Shown here: positions 1 to 11,345 of the stretch, in pieces
Numbering within the stretch: the first letter of the stretch is position 1
How the letters are laid out: each line of letters begins with the position of its first letter
From: Peromyscus leucopus
Taxonomy: Eukaryota; Chordata; Mammalia; Rodentia; Cricetidae
DNA length: 64,000 nucleotides
Assembly (NCBI RefSeq): GCF_004664715.2
Contig: NC_051084.1
Coordinates: 59,143,334 to 59,207,333 of the forward strand
Direction: 5' to 3'
Notes under the pieces: generated by a model
Seen by the model: the letters and a program-made list of their open reading frames with translations, nothing else
Databases searched by the model: none
Told to the model about the DNA's origin: nothing
Program-made: the position numbers and the translations under genes

Positions 1-349
1 TGTAAACAATTAACCTTCCAAGAATTTCTAACAGAACAAGACTTTCAACATCAGTGTATGAGCTAGAAATAGATGAACAACCCTCAAAGTTTCTTGGTTG
101 GTTCAGGAGAAGAGAAAAAAAAGTTTGGCTTTTAAAAATAGTTGATTCTTGATGATATTCATCTGAAAAATCTTCATATATATATTTGAAAAGCCCATCA
201 TCCCATTTATTAGCAAGTGACTTTAAGAGGCATTTAGTGTTAATGTTTAAAGTTGCCTTCATGAGCTGTGAATGCAGTTCTGCTGTAGGGTGCTTATGAT
301 GCTCAGAGCACCTAACTCCATTCTTAACACTCTTCCATCACCTCCACAG

Positions 350-418
350 GCAGACGAAGAAGAAGAAAAAGAGAAGGAGCCCCACTACTATCACGGTCAC
401 ACCTTCATTACCTTCTAA
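350..418 (+). CDS. Candidate last coding exon, unidentified gene
   Basis: A pyrimidine-rich tract ending in 'cacctccacag' forms a good 3' splice site just before position 350. The frame that follows is open for 22 codons: acidic/lysine-rich (ADEEEEKEKE), then aromatic/histidine-rich (PHYYYHGHTFITF), ending in TAA at 416-418. An AATAAA lies downstream at 691-696. This would be the C-terminus of a protein whose upstream exons are outside the window. I do not recognise the protein. A low-complexity GAA-rich frame can arise by chance, so this is only a candidate. An intronic position for the whole segment is equally possible. Confidence 0.25.
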   Translation, partial: ADEEEEKEKEPHYYHGHTFITF

Positions 419-524
419 AAGCCTCTCAGGCTCAGTGCTGAGTGGCTGAGGAGCCCACCCGTCTTTTGATGTAGTACGGCGTTAACATAGATACTCGGCC
501 TCTTTGCTCTTTTCTGATTTCTTG

Positions 525-685
525 GTTTCAAGCTCCAGAGATCCGATCAAGCTAGTTCAAGAAATAATAGCACTGATCTTTGGTTTGACTGGGTCACATG
601 GAATGTTTCAAGTACCGGAGACCCGATCAAGCTAGTTTAAGAAAACACAGCACTGATCTTTGGTTTGACTGGGTTCCACAGGATG
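525..685 (+). repeat. 80-bp direct tandem duplication
   Basis: Two adjacent copies with a period of exactly 80 bp. The shared block 'cactgatctttggtttgact' starts at 571 and again at 651, and 'ccgatcaagctagtt' starts at 543 and 623. The copies differ by scattered substitutions (for example 'ctccagagatc' versus 'taccggagacc'), so the duplication is not recent. The open frame starting at 598 runs through the second copy and resembles no protein I know. From 686 to 1320 I see no gene or clear repeat. Confidence 0.85.
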
Positions 686-1320
686 TAGAAAATAAAGCAA
701 ACAGGAACTCTTCTGCTAGGGTTTTATTTGGGAGGTACAAATTGAAAAAAGTGGATGAGAAAGGGGAGAAAGCGTGTGGAGACTGGTGGGCATTAACAGG
801 ACATGAAATGTTGTATCCTGGGCCCTGGGAGCTGTTACCGGGACACAGCTGGCCAGGGAGCAGGTTCTGGGGCTTCAGGGGCAGATGGGTGACATCTCAT
901 CTGCCTGGCTCTCTCCTGTCTCTTAATCAGGGATCATAGCTTCTGCCACAGGGCGTTAGCTCCCTTGCACTCTCCTACACCTTCAGTGTTTGCTTAGATT
1001 TTTCTAGTTCAGCAGCCTGGAGTAGCCAAGGAGGCCTCCCAGCAGTCAGGGTTGACCGGCAGGTGAGAGACAGAGAAAAATCTAAGGAGGCAGACAAGAT
1101 TTATGTTACAGCGACATTCTGCTGAGTGCTAGGATTGGATTATTATATTACAACTTCATCAAAATCATTTGAGACGTCGATTAGATTCTGACTTTGCAGG
1201 TTAGAGGTCTGAAAATTAAAATAAGTAGACTGGGGTGTTTATGGGAGCTGTTGGACCCGAGAGCTTACACTTTGACTGGTAGGCAGATCTTGATTTTGAA
1301 AGCTCTCCGAGAGTTTAGAG

Positions 1321-1537
1321 CAGTGGTTCTCAACCGTCCTAGCACTGTGACTCTTTAATATAGTTCCTCATGTGGTGGTGACCTCCAGCCACATTCCGTT
1401 GCTAATTCATCATCATTAATTGTGCTACTGTTATGAATCATAATGTAAATATTTGTTTTCGGTGGTCTTAGGAAACCTCTGTGAAAGGGCCATTTCAACT
1501 GCCAAAGGGGCCAAGACCCGTAGGCTGAGAACCACTG
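1321..1537. mobile_element. URR1-type hAT non-autonomous DNA transposon
   Basis: The element begins 'cagtggttctcaacc' (1321-1335) and ends 'ggctgagaaccactg' (1523-1537), an imperfect 15-bp terminal inverted repeat typical of the rodent URR1 (hAT-Charlie) group. The interior has the family's 'gttatgaatcataatgtaaa' segment. Flanking 'gtttagag' (1313-1320) and 'gttcagaa' (1538-1545) fit a decayed 8-bp target duplication, the length expected for hAT transposition. The element carries no transposase. The open frames crossing it on the - strand are incidental. Confidence 0.9.
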
Positions 1538-1545
1538 GTTCAGAA

Positions 1546-3641
1546 AGCTTAGTGAAGTGATATAATTCCAGGAAAAATATACAGCGGGCAGTCTTGAGAA
1601 GTAGGACTGGGCATTTCCACTGCTTCCAGGACAACTGGAGAAACCATTCATACTTTCAGGGCATCTCTGGTAGCAGCTTGTGCACAAACGACAGAAAATT
1701 CTGATAAATATTATAAATGAATTGATTAGAAACTATAGGTAGACCACAGGACACATATTGGATGCTCAGGGAATGTGGGTATCTAGAAATCCTTAGGAGC
1801 ATGCTAAGTGTCTACCGGCTCTGGAATGCTCTGTTTCTGTTTTTCCATCACATGGTCTGAAATTCAAAACTGCAGGAAAGAGAGCAGGTTGTGTAAGAGT
1901 TATTGAGGTGCCAGCCTTTAGGTTGCACATAATAACAGAGAAATCAGATGGAAGAGCCTGGAGTGATGTGTGAGTTTGCTTTCCTGTTGGAGTTCACCAG
2001 ACGGGGCAGACAGTTACACAGGAGGATGTAAGATGCTATAAGGATTGGCTGGGGAGGAAAACTGATCAGACACAACCACAAATGTTCTTGTACCCTTCTC
2101 ATCTCTGTGCTTACCACAGCACACAGATCGTCATTTGTGGACTGTTTTTGTATTTGCACATTTCTATAAAGATGTGGCCAGCCTCAATGCATTTCAAAGT
2201 AAAATATAAATGACTTTCAGGTCTTCTGTTCTGAATTATTTATGGCATGACTCCCTTCTTTTTGAACGGTCTACATCTGATCATGGAAAATGACAGTATT
2301 ATAACCTTCCATCAGACAAAATGTTAGCTCTGTATTTCTTTATTTACAGACACTTTGTGTGTGTCTGTCTCGTATTTACCATTGTAGCGGATGCTGTGGG
2401 AGACAGCAAACCCTTGGGCAAGGTGGCATTACCATTTTCTAGTTGGTATTGGATGTAGGAAAAAATAAAATAGAATAGATAAAGGTTTATAAAATTGCAT
2501 AATCAGATAAAAATATGTCCATGTGAATAAACATAGTGTGGTTGAGAGTATAGTTTGTGATAATATGTGGAGAGTTAGACACAGAATACATAATTAGATC
2601 TGAAAGGATATATTTGATCTGGAAAAGAGATAGATTTTGTGATTGGCAGCTAGTTGACCTACATCTAGACTATGTTCATCTAATTGACAATTTCTGCTAT
2701 TCATTTGTTCCAGGAGATAGGACAGAGATTGATCTAGTCATCAATTACTCTTCTGTGTATCGTATGAAGAATTCATTCCAGGGTCATTCCTCTTGCTCAT
2801 GGCCCTGTTCTGTAGCCTTGCAGAGAGATGCTGTTATTCCGCCCTTTGTCACCATCACAGACTCAGTCCACCTGTCTACTGCTCTCTTTCCACCATTAAT
2901 GTCATGAAATGCCTCTGGCAGCATAAATAACTTTATTACTAAGCTGTAAAGTAGAGCAAGAGATTAATATTGTATGAATTGCATTCCATTCAACATTTTT
3001 CCTCTAATGGGAAGAGACCTCAATATAGTCTAGAAAATACATCCTTAAAACTGCTGAGTAGCACGTATTGGGTGAATGGCATTAGCAAGCCCTGTAGCTG
3101 CAGGAAATTTTGATTGCAAGGTTGTTTTTAATAAATTCAGGTTTACTTCTGGGGTCCTCATTTTCTTCAGGAATTCAATTGATTAAGGCAGCCTAACTCT
3201 CAGGAGTAACTACAAGAAATTAGATTTGACTGTGAAGTCTAAGCAAGGCCCTGACTGATGATATGACCCTCTCAGCGTCATCAGGAGGCCAGCGTGACCT
3301 GCTTTGTTATGGGAGGTAATTGACATGGAAAGCTTTTGAAAACTGAGGTTTATAGGAGCAAGTACAAGCCAATGATGTTTTGTTTCATCCCAGGTATTTC
3401 AATAAGATGTTAGTTGTCAGGTCCTAATGCTGTGTTACGAAACCCAAGTTTAGGGAAGATATTAACCTCCTTTGCAATAAACAGAAGTTAAGCCAGAAAG
3501 GATAAAAATAAAATTCCCTCTAGATCAGTGTGATTGCTCTTTAAGGAACAGAGGAAAAAAAGGCTTTTCAGAAATAACAGACTCAGCTTCGTTTGATGTG
3601 AGTTTATTTCTCCTGGGCCATTTAATAACTCCATCTTAAAA
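1546..3641. other. No supported gene
   Basis: AT-rich unique-looking sequence. The longest open frames (1944-2159 on -, 2557-2907 on +) have no recognisable motifs, start context or splice architecture. I see no repeat family here. Confidence 0.6.
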
Positions 3642-3702
3642 TTTCTTCTCCTTCTCCTTCTCCTTCTTCTCCTTCTCCTCCTCCTCCTCCTTCTTCTTCT
3701 TC
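3642..3702. repeat. (CTTCTC)n/(CTC)n pyrimidine microsatellite
   Basis: About 60 bp of pure pyrimidine, mixing CTTCTC, CTC and CTT units. Mirror-symmetric pyrimidine tracts of this kind can form triplex DNA; that is general knowledge, not tested here. Confidence 0.95.
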
Positions 3703-4490
3703 GCTTGAAGATTAGAATTCATTTTGCCTTTTATTGTAAATGACTTCAAACAAAACCTTCATCAAAATTAAAGATACTGGGGTCCAGTCCTGAATTTTCC
3801 TGCCCAGTGAGTTTTAGCCTTGATATCCCCAGTGGAAGAAACACTTGACTGGCAGTATTGATTTGTACAAGACCTTTCCTGAGGGCTTCCCAGGGAGTGC
3901 TCCATTCCTGGATCATTAGCACGGAAAAAACTTACCCTCCTCTCTGCTCGAGAATGGATTCTGCAATGCAAATGAGCATAAGGTTTTAGGGATAAATCAA
4001 ACTTCTGGTCTAGTTCATGAATAAAGTAATACTTCTTACCTGTTCCCGTGCCATTATTGGAAGCACACCACTCATAAGACATTTCGAAGCACTGTGACCT
4101 ACAAGGTAAACACCTGGCGTGAGTCAGCAGCTCTCAGAAGAAATGGCTTTGCCTAGTGAGACCAGAGCTTCGCTTTCAGATTCTGACTTTGACAATGACA
4201 AAGGAGTATCACTTGGAGGGCATATTCCCACTGGCATTTCGTTGAAGGGTTATGGCTTGGAAGTACTCTAACCTTTAATGCCCATGTTGGATCTGTCAGA
4301 CATTATTAATGCATCATGAATGAATTATAATACAAATGTTACTGTGATGCAAATATAAAATTCCCATTTGCAGTCCCTTCCAGTCATTGGGGAACTAGGC
4401 TGTAAGTCTTAGAGAGGTCTGGGCTATGGTCTTGTTAGTCACTCTTCTGTCCTCAAAGCCACACAAGGAGATGTCCAAAATTTTAGTATA

Positions 4491-4491
<1 letters not shown>

Positions 4492-4547
<56 letters not shown>
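4492..4547. repeat. (TA)n microsatellite
   Basis: An almost perfect run of about 27 TA units. The stretch between 3703 and 4491 has no recognisable gene or repeat; the 104-codon - strand frame at 3768-4082 looks incidental. Confidence 0.97.
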
Positions 4548-4549
<2 letters not shown>

Positions 4550-4828
4550 GTTAAATGTGTTAGAAACCCAACTTGTAGGTACTTAAGCAAAAAGGAAGTA
4601 AGCTGTTGTGTGTGGTCAACCCTAGAATGAAATGTGTGCACCTGGCCTTAGGAGTGACATTGAGGGACCCAAATCCATAGGCCTTGTCTTCACCACTCAG
4701 TGTCTTTCATTAGGTGAATCATGACCATAGGTAGCTCATGGCTTTTATCAGTGCATTAGCACCAAGGAGCTGTCACATCCCTTCTTTGGCTTGGGGTTTC
4801 TTTAAACTGCTCTTAGTGAGTATGTGCG

Positions 4829-5223
4829 TTAACTCTTGTCGACTTAACACAAACTTCGAGGCCCATGAGAAGAAAGAACTGAGGTTCTGAATTTCCTCCA
4901 CCAGACTGGCCTGTGGGCATGACTGGGTGGTGTTTTCTTGATTTATTGTTGATGGAGGAAGGCCCAGGCCATTGTGGATGTTGCCATCTCTGGGCAGGTG
5001 GTCCCAGGCTGCAGGAGGAGACCAGCTGAACAAGCATGGAGAGGAAGGCCCCAAGCAGAGTTCCCCCGTGGCCTCTGCTTTAGTCTCTGCTTCCAGATTC
5101 CTCCCTCGAGTCCCTGCCTCGGCCTCCCTGGATGATGGACGGTAACCTGTAAATCAAATCAAGTCAGCCCCTTCCTCCCCATGTTGGTCTCATTAGTGTT
5201 TTATCATAGCAATGAAAAGTAAT
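4829..5223 (+). mobile_element. Rodent L1 3'-end-type repeat, copy A
   Basis: Starts near 'gttaactcttgtcgacttaa', passes through 'gactggcctgtgggcatgac' and 'ggatgatggacggtaacctg', and ends 'tttatcatagcaatgaaaag'. This order of modules recurs in this window at 20634-20998 and 23660-24035. I remember it as a common muroid repeat resembling the 3' end of older L1 (Lx-type) elements; the exact family name is not certain. The overlapping - strand open frames are incidental. Confidence 0.6.
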
Positions 5224-5392
5224 GGGGACAGTGGGGAAGTTAGGGACCCAGACAAAGCTTGTAAGGAGTTCTTTTATCAGAAATTGGTTAGTTTATGTTT
5301 CAAAAGTCAGTTGTGAAAAGTTTAAAAAAGAGTGTTCATAGACATTTAATCATACCTTTAACTTGCTAATCTTTTAATGAGAAACAAGACTT

Positions 5393-5587
5393 AGGGGGCT
5401 GGAGAGATGGCTCAGCGGTTGAGAGCACTGACTGCTCTTCTGGAGGACCCAGGTTCAATTCCCAGCGCCCACATGGCAGCTCACAACTGTCTGCAACCCC
5501 AGTTCCAGGGAACCTGACGCCCTCACACAGACGTACATGCAGACAAAACATCAATGTACATAAAATAAAAATAAATAATTAAAAAAA
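5393..5587 (+). mobile_element. B2/B3-family SINE
   Basis: Begins with the tRNA-derived head 'ggggctggagagatggctca', continues with the B-box-like 'aggttcaattcccagc' and 'cacatggcagctcacaact', and ends in an A-rich tail with 'aaataaaaataaataatt'. Flanking 'aagactt' (5386-5392 and 5588-5594) is a convincing target duplication. Old enough to have several substitutions, but full length. Confidence 0.92.
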
Positions 5588-5599
5588 AAGACTTTTCCT

Positions 5600-6620
5600 T
5601 TTGTTTGGAGAGCCATCTGATCCTGCACTTTCTAGCTATGATTTCTTGAGGATGGAGCCAAGATATAAATGCACTGGCAAACAACCCTCATGAAGATCCT
5701 TTCTAGATGTTTAAGATTGTCTCCTTAGCTGAATATAGTGGCATTACCTGTGATCCATTTGACGGGCTTGTTTGGTTATCTTTATTTGGTGTTATAATTT
5801 CCCGTTATGAGGTTTTCCCAAAGCTTTCAGGATACGTTTGGCAAGAACCAAACTTTGATTCCTGCTACACCCACTTTCAGATTTAACGGAATTGTGTGCT
5901 CACGACAACTGGTAAAATTGGCAGTAATATGTGGGAATGAAGCGTTAAGGTTGAGAAGCAAACACCTCGAAGGGATAAGTGAAGTTGGCAGATGCTCTGA
6001 ACAGTGATGGGTAGCCACCGTGGTCACTGGGACCTAGGTGTCCGCTGGTCTCTGAGACAGTTTGTGAAAAGCAGACGCCTCCATATAAGAACGTATACCA
6101 CAGTGTAGTAAACTGTGGTCAAGACACGGGAGCAAAGGAGAAAGAGCCGGATTGGAGCTTAGGACAGCAAAGGGTGGAAGGTTCTGGTAATAGAACAGTT
6201 CAGATCCTGAGTCACTTCCAGTTGTCCAGGGTTCCAGATGCCAGATGTTAAACACCAAAAAAAAAAAAAAAAAACCAAAACACCACAATCACAAAGTTTT
6301 TGAAAATTGTTGTGTATTGTAAATGTTTAGATCAAGACCATTCATACACACCAGATGCTACTCATAGGTCACCAAGGGCCTTATTCAAAAGCCACCTAAG
6401 CAATAGGGCTCATTGAAAATTGCATGAATGGCAAACACCCTGTGAGAATATTTATGTGACTCTATGAATACATAGTGTTTGAAGATAATGCCAGCATCTC
6501 AGCATTGAAGTAGTTCTAAATGTTAAACTGTGGCCAAATGTTTTCCCCCATGTGAGCATCCCCACTCATGTGCACCTGGATAGGGCATATTAGGATGAAT
6601 GAAAGCAACAGTAACCAGAA
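5600..6620. other. No supported gene; poly(A) run at 6258-6275
   Basis: No recognisable gene. The overlapping short frames at 5807-6007 (+) and 5827-6027 (-) mirror each other and lack features. The 18-base A run in 6258-6275 ('ccaaaa...aaaacc') may be an old retroposon tail, but I cannot identify a body. Confidence 0.5.
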
Positions 6621-6623
6621 TAG

Positions 6624-6652
6624 ATCATCTCATTTCATCTCATCTCATCTCA

Positions 6653-6718
<66 letters not shown>

Positions 6719-6726
6719 CCTCTCTT
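6624..6726. repeat. (TCATC)n followed by (TC)n microsatellite
   Basis: About 35 bp of catct pentamers grade directly into about 70 bp of CT dinucleotides, then 'ccctccctctc'. The pentamer-to-dimer transition suggests both arose from one pyrimidine-rich seed. The Ser/Leu-repeat frame at 6568-6771 is just this tract read as protein. Confidence 0.97.
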
Positions 6727-8325
6727 CAGTGGGAAGTGAAACACATCATGCAGGACCTCACAGAATTTTAAAATAAATGTAACAGAGAACCCAACAATTC
6801 TCCTTTCTGAGAAAAGCCACTGGCAATGACCAGACAATGCTTGCATTTTTTCAATTCTTTATACTGCTTTCATGTAAAGCTGTTATCCTGTCTCAAGGCA
6901 TTGAGTGACCTTAGAAGTAAACATCAAATCATTGTTTGCCCATCAAATCCGATAATAAAACACTGAAAAAATGTCCTTAGTTGAGGAGCTTGGAATGTTG
7001 AATGATTTAGCCCTAAAAATGAAATTGTGACTTATGTTAAATATGAAAAATGGTTACAGTAAATACCCACTGCAGGAGATTTGCACAGATTCTGATCTAG
7101 ATAAAGCATCCTCGCATCCCACAGGTTCTGCGGCTCTTCTGCAAGTTCCTACCACCATCACTCATTCTGACATAGTCTAAAGGGATTTGGCCAGCAATGA
7201 CTCTCCCTCCTCTGTGTTTTTGTCCTGGCAGGTATGGCTCTCAGTGATAGATGTCACAAACATGCACAGCCAGCATGGACATAAAAAGGCTGTGGTGTCT
7301 CACAGGGAAAAAAAATAGCAGGGAAAGTGATAAAATGTGATGAACAAGCTTATTTTCTCACAGTTACTAGTCACTTCACTTTTTTAAAAGAAAAAAAAGG
7401 AGTGTATGTTGGGAAACATTATTAGGAAGAATAACCTTTAATTGAGGGTGATGTATTTGACAGTAAATTGTGGGTGGGTTTTAAGGGGGATGGATGCTGC
7501 TTTAATGAGCTCCCATAAACTGGGAGGAAAAAAAATCATGACACAGTTGACAGTTTTCCAGCATGAAAACTTTCCTTTTAGCCCGAATCACGCAGTTTGA
7601 TTCTTCGGGCTTGACCAGGCACTGACAGGACTAATGTGTTGACTTAATACGATTGATTGGGTGGATTAAAGAAGATTTGAAAATATACTTGGCATGTCCA
7701 AGGGTCATGCATACATAAAATTTATTTGCAATGTTTATTTTTAGTTGTTTTTTTTTTCTCAACTAATCTTGCTCTTCCTATGGGGTGAAAGCCTTTATTT
7801 AAGTTCTAAAATTATAGGATTAGTTATTGGTCATTCACCTGCAACAAAATAAGAAAGCCAATGCAAAATGGTAGATGAGGTAGAAATGATGAGATGTGAA
7901 GGTCACTCTTGGAGATGTAGCATTAAGATTTAGACTCAGACAGCCGAGGCAGGCCTAACATGACGATGTGCTTGGCTGGGCTTAAGAGATGCAGGTGTAC
8001 ACCTGTCCTCAGCATGACTTGTCTGCTTCAAGCTGAGAGTTTCAGATTCAGCCCAGTTCCGCATCTACTCTGCTGTCTCGTGTTTGGATCCCCAAATGGC
8101 ATAAATGGATTTACAGAGAAATATTTTTGTTATAGATGTGTTTTTCTTTAGTCCTACAAGTTTGAAGTTATAGCTCTCATTGAAGTAATGCAGTGTTAAT
8201 GTTGAATGATAAATTGTATATTAGTGCTTCCATTCTCCAATACTGGTTTTGGTGTTAATTCATCTGTTTTTAGGTATATGTAGCAGTTTATCGAAGAAAG
8301 TATTCTTTTGTTGTTGTTTTCTCAT
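6727..8325. other. No supported gene
   Basis: AT-rich, no recognised repeat and no coding signal. The 63-codon frame at 7960-8151 has no supporting feature. Confidence 0.55.
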
Positions 8326-8329
8326 ATAT

Positions 8330-8668
8330 TAAATCCTGACTGTATTTTCTCCTCCCTCCTCTCCTCCCAGTCCCTTCTCACCCATCTCCCCTCTTCCCCA
8401 GATCCACTTCTTTTCTGTTTCCCTTCAGAAAAAAGGAGCAGGCCTCCCAGGGATATCAACCGAACATGGCATAACAAGCTATGATAAGACTAGGCACAAA
8501 TGCTCATATCAAGGTTGGACATAAAGGACCATAAGGTATATGTAGAGGACCTAGCACAGGCTCCGTGATTGTCACTTCAGTCCCTGTGAGCCCCTATGAG
8601 GCCTGCTTAGTTGATTCTGTGGGCCATGTTCTTGTGGTGCCCTTGACCCCTCTGGCTCCTACAATCCT
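8330..8668 (-). mobile_element. L1 fragment, antisense
   Basis: Antisense rodent L1 landmarks appear in order: a C/T-rich block with 'ccccagatccacttc', then 'aggagcaggcctcccaggga', 'acataacaagctatgataag', 'gcctgcttagttgattctgt' and 'gggccatgttcttgtggtgc'. The opposite strand is therefore the L1 sense strand. It is a 5'-truncated, diverged piece with no readable ORF2. From 8670 to 9308 there is no recognised gene. Confidence 0.75.
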
Positions 8669-9316
8669 AAAGCAAGTATTCTTTACTGTGACCTCTAGTA
8701 AATAATTTATCAAATGTGAACTTAATACATTTAAATTTATAACATAGATGTTTATGAGATGCCCATATTATATGTTATTATGTTATATATATTTATACAA
8801 GTATTTATATAATACTTATATTAGTTATATAAAGAGTTTCATTTCACAAAGCAAGCTTACCTTATTACCACTAGTAACATTGTTGAACAAGGATCCATAG
8901 GGTGTGTAGAGCTCCTATATTAGTGTGTGGACACTGTTATGACAGCCCAATCTCACACAATCCCATAGAAGAAATATAATGCCAATTAACAAAAGTAACT
9001 TCCTCATCTGATCACTTTGTGAAATCAGAGTCTGGTCACGGGACCCTAATACAACACCATAAGTCTGGGACTTAAAGGTTTTTGAGGCATCTGATTGACT
9101 TTAGGTAGTAGTGTAGGGTTATAGAGTATCTCAAAGAGAAGAAATTGGAAACAGGTCCCTATCCAGGGCTCTTGGTAATCCTAGGCACTGCAAGGAGAGG
9201 CATCTATTATGGACAAGGGAGGTGTTAAGAGCACTATTCACCCATTCCTTCCATTTCATTCTTTAACAATGTAAAAATCTCTTTTGGTGTCTCTGGATTG
9301 ACAATACCCCATCTTT

Positions 9317-9431
9317 AGGTTCCTTTCTTTCTCTTTCTTTCTTGTTTTCTTTTTTCCTCCTTCCCTCCCTCCCTTCCTTCCTTCCTTCCTCCCTTCCTTC
9401 TTTCCTTCCTTTCTTTCTCTTTTTCTTTACC
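9317..9431 (-). repeat. Pyrimidine microsatellite, probable decayed poly(A) tail of the RPL10A retrocopy
   Basis: An irregular run of CTTT, CCTT and CCCT units. Read on the - strand it is A/G-rich (aaag, ggaa) and sits downstream of the RPL10A-like 3' end. A target-duplication candidate CCATCTTT lies at 9309-9316, on its outer edge. Inference: a retroposition poly(A) tail that expanded into a GAAA/GGAA microsatellite. Confidence 0.6.
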
Positions 9432-9514
9432 AAGGCTGTAACAGTTCACAAACACCCTACCCCCAATCACAGGCAGACCAAGGGGATGGTAGCACTAAGG
9501 TTTATTGGGGCACC

Positions 9515-10140
9515 CTAGTACAGATTCTGGGGCTTGCCCATGGTGCTAGTTCCTCTTGAGCAAGGACACCAAGAAATTGGCAGCCAGATTATCATCAGTC
9601 CTCTTCATGTGCCCAACAGCAATGGCCAGACACACCACCTTCGTCATCTGGACCTTGATTATGGACTTCACCTCATCTACTTTGGCCACCATGTTTTCAT
9701 TGCATGTCAACAGAGAAGAGAACTTGCCAGTCTCGCTCAGGTCTGGGTCCAGGATACATGGGATTTGCTTGATTAGAGACTCAGAGGCAGCATACTTCTT
9801 GGTCAGCTTTTGGACCAACTTCTTGTTCTTTGTAAGCTTTCTTCAGCACTTCAATGTCCATGTAGGGGATCTCCACGGCCTTGGCTTCATCACAGTGTTG
9901 GTGGTCTCCAGGACACAGAGAACTTGGGGTGAGATGTGCACTTAAACCTGATGGTGCTCCAGAAGTGTTTGTCCTTCTGTGGGTCATAGCTCTTCAGGCT
10001 GATCTGCAATGCCACCATTTCCAGAAACTTGTGGCACTTGCTCTGGTTCCTGTGCAGGACTTTCAGCACTTGTCTAGTATAGGGTATTGTGAGAGGCGTT
10101 GCTGCCCATGGCTGCTCAAGCCACAAAACCTGGAAAAGAG
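9515..10140 (-). pseudogene. Rpl10a-ps: RPL10A processed pseudogene (60S ribosomal protein L10a)
   Basis: An intronless copy of ribosomal protein L10a, the large-subunit L1-stalk protein. It starts with a 5'TOP-like leader (ctcttttcc at 10132-10140, - strand). The ATG is at 10107-10109 and the stop position is 9515-9517, with AATAAA at 9501-9506. Recognisable stretches on - include [43 protein letters not shown] and [13 protein letters not shown]. It is dead several times over: codon 12 is TAG where the family has Glu, a 1-nt insertion follows, about 4 nt are lost near 'FSV', another shift follows 'LKK', a few codons are lost after 'RTDD', and about 29 nt are lost near the C-terminus (a TAG after 'LLKRN'). 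The family length is about 217 residues. CCATCTTT occurs at 10145-10152 and 9309-9316 as a likely target duplication. Confidence 0.95.
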
Positions 10141-10159
10141 CCTTCCATCTTTTCATTTG

Positions 10160-11280
10160 ATGTCCTGGAGAGAATTTGGCCAACTAAGTTTGAATGAATT
10201 ATCTAGATCTACAATAATCAGTTATGGACAAGAAAGAAGAAAACAGGATTTTATAACCCAGATAAGAACATTTCCATTTCAATAGCCTTCGTCAAAACAC
10301 AAATCACAACGGGTGGATACCCCCATGAGGCAAACTGCTACTCTTAAGTGGCATTGACTCTAGGTACAAATATCTTTGGGAATTTGAACCCCAGTTTTGA
10401 GCTTCTCAGATTTCAAAGAACATTAACAATTAATAAGTCTAAGAATCCAACAAATGAAAGTCTGATTACTCAGAATTGCATGGGGAGTTTCTGGAAAAAA
10501 ATGAGGCTAGAGCCAGGTCTGTAGTACCATGATACTTATTCAGTGCAGTAGAATTAGAACCCCATTGGTGCTAAAAATTGGTTCAAAATGTAACAAGTCT
10601 CTTCATCATCCTAGTTAATATGATGCTCTCTGAAAAGGAAGGCTGCCTGTTGCTCATTGGGCACTGAAAGGGCTTGTTTGATCCTTGGTTCTGGAGCTCA
10701 TCGTCAACCAGCAGTCTGTAATTTCCTGCGATACTCCTTTTTCCTTTTTATTAGGAAGGAGAAGCATTTCCCTTATTTCATCTTCAGAGATTTTTTTTTT
10801 TGTGTGTGTGTGTCCTTTATAATTCTTCAAAGTGATTGAAGAGTAGCTCTGTAGTGACAGCTGTAAAGCAATTTGTGAGCCTTCAAAAAGATGCAGTCCA
10901 AGTAAAATTTATTTTTCTGTGTTAACAAAGTAACACATGACACCAAATATATCCTGCCCAGGTCTCCTATCCAGAACCCTGGCTGTTCCAGAAAGATGTC
11001 TCCGAAAGTATATCTTTAAGACATGGAAAAGATACTGGTAGCACTAAAGAAAAAATCTTTTATTTATTATTTTTTGTAAGAGCTAGTGGGATTATGAGAG
11101 CTATTGATTGGGAATATTGGTCCCACACTAAACATTGCATTATTCTTTTTGAGTTTCTGTCAAGACCCTGATGTGAAGACTTTGCAATTAACAGTTGAGA
11201 ACTCTGACTTGGCAAAAATCATTATAGTAACCATTTTCTACATTTCTCCCATAAAATTACTGCAACAAACAAGAGTACTT
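10160..11280. other. No supported gene
   Basis: AT-rich sequence with a short T run and (TG)n at about 10791-10812. Open frames at 10657-10839 and 11104-11286 have no recognisable features. Confidence 0.5.
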
Positions 11281-11282
11281 CA

Positions 11283-11345
11283 ATGAGGCATAATGATGCA
11301 AACCTGTAATCCTAGCACCAAGTAAGCTGAGGCAGGAGAATATCA
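11283..11345 (+). mobile_element. B1/B4-like SINE fragment
   Basis: 'aaacctgtaatcctagcacc' followed by 'gctgaggcaggagaa' matches the first third of a B1-type SINE. The rest is absent or unrecognisable, and the following DNA (11346-12420) shows no gene. Confidence 0.5.

Noticed and set aside
1355..1687. 110-codon - strand frame
   Set aside because: Its right part is flanking DNA and most of it reads through the URR1 transposon.
6568..6771. 67-codon frame with long Ser/Leu run
   Set aside because: It is the (TC)n microsatellite read as protein.
9556..10285. Overlapping + strand frames up to 134 codons
   Set aside because: Antisense shadows of the RPL10A pseudogene.
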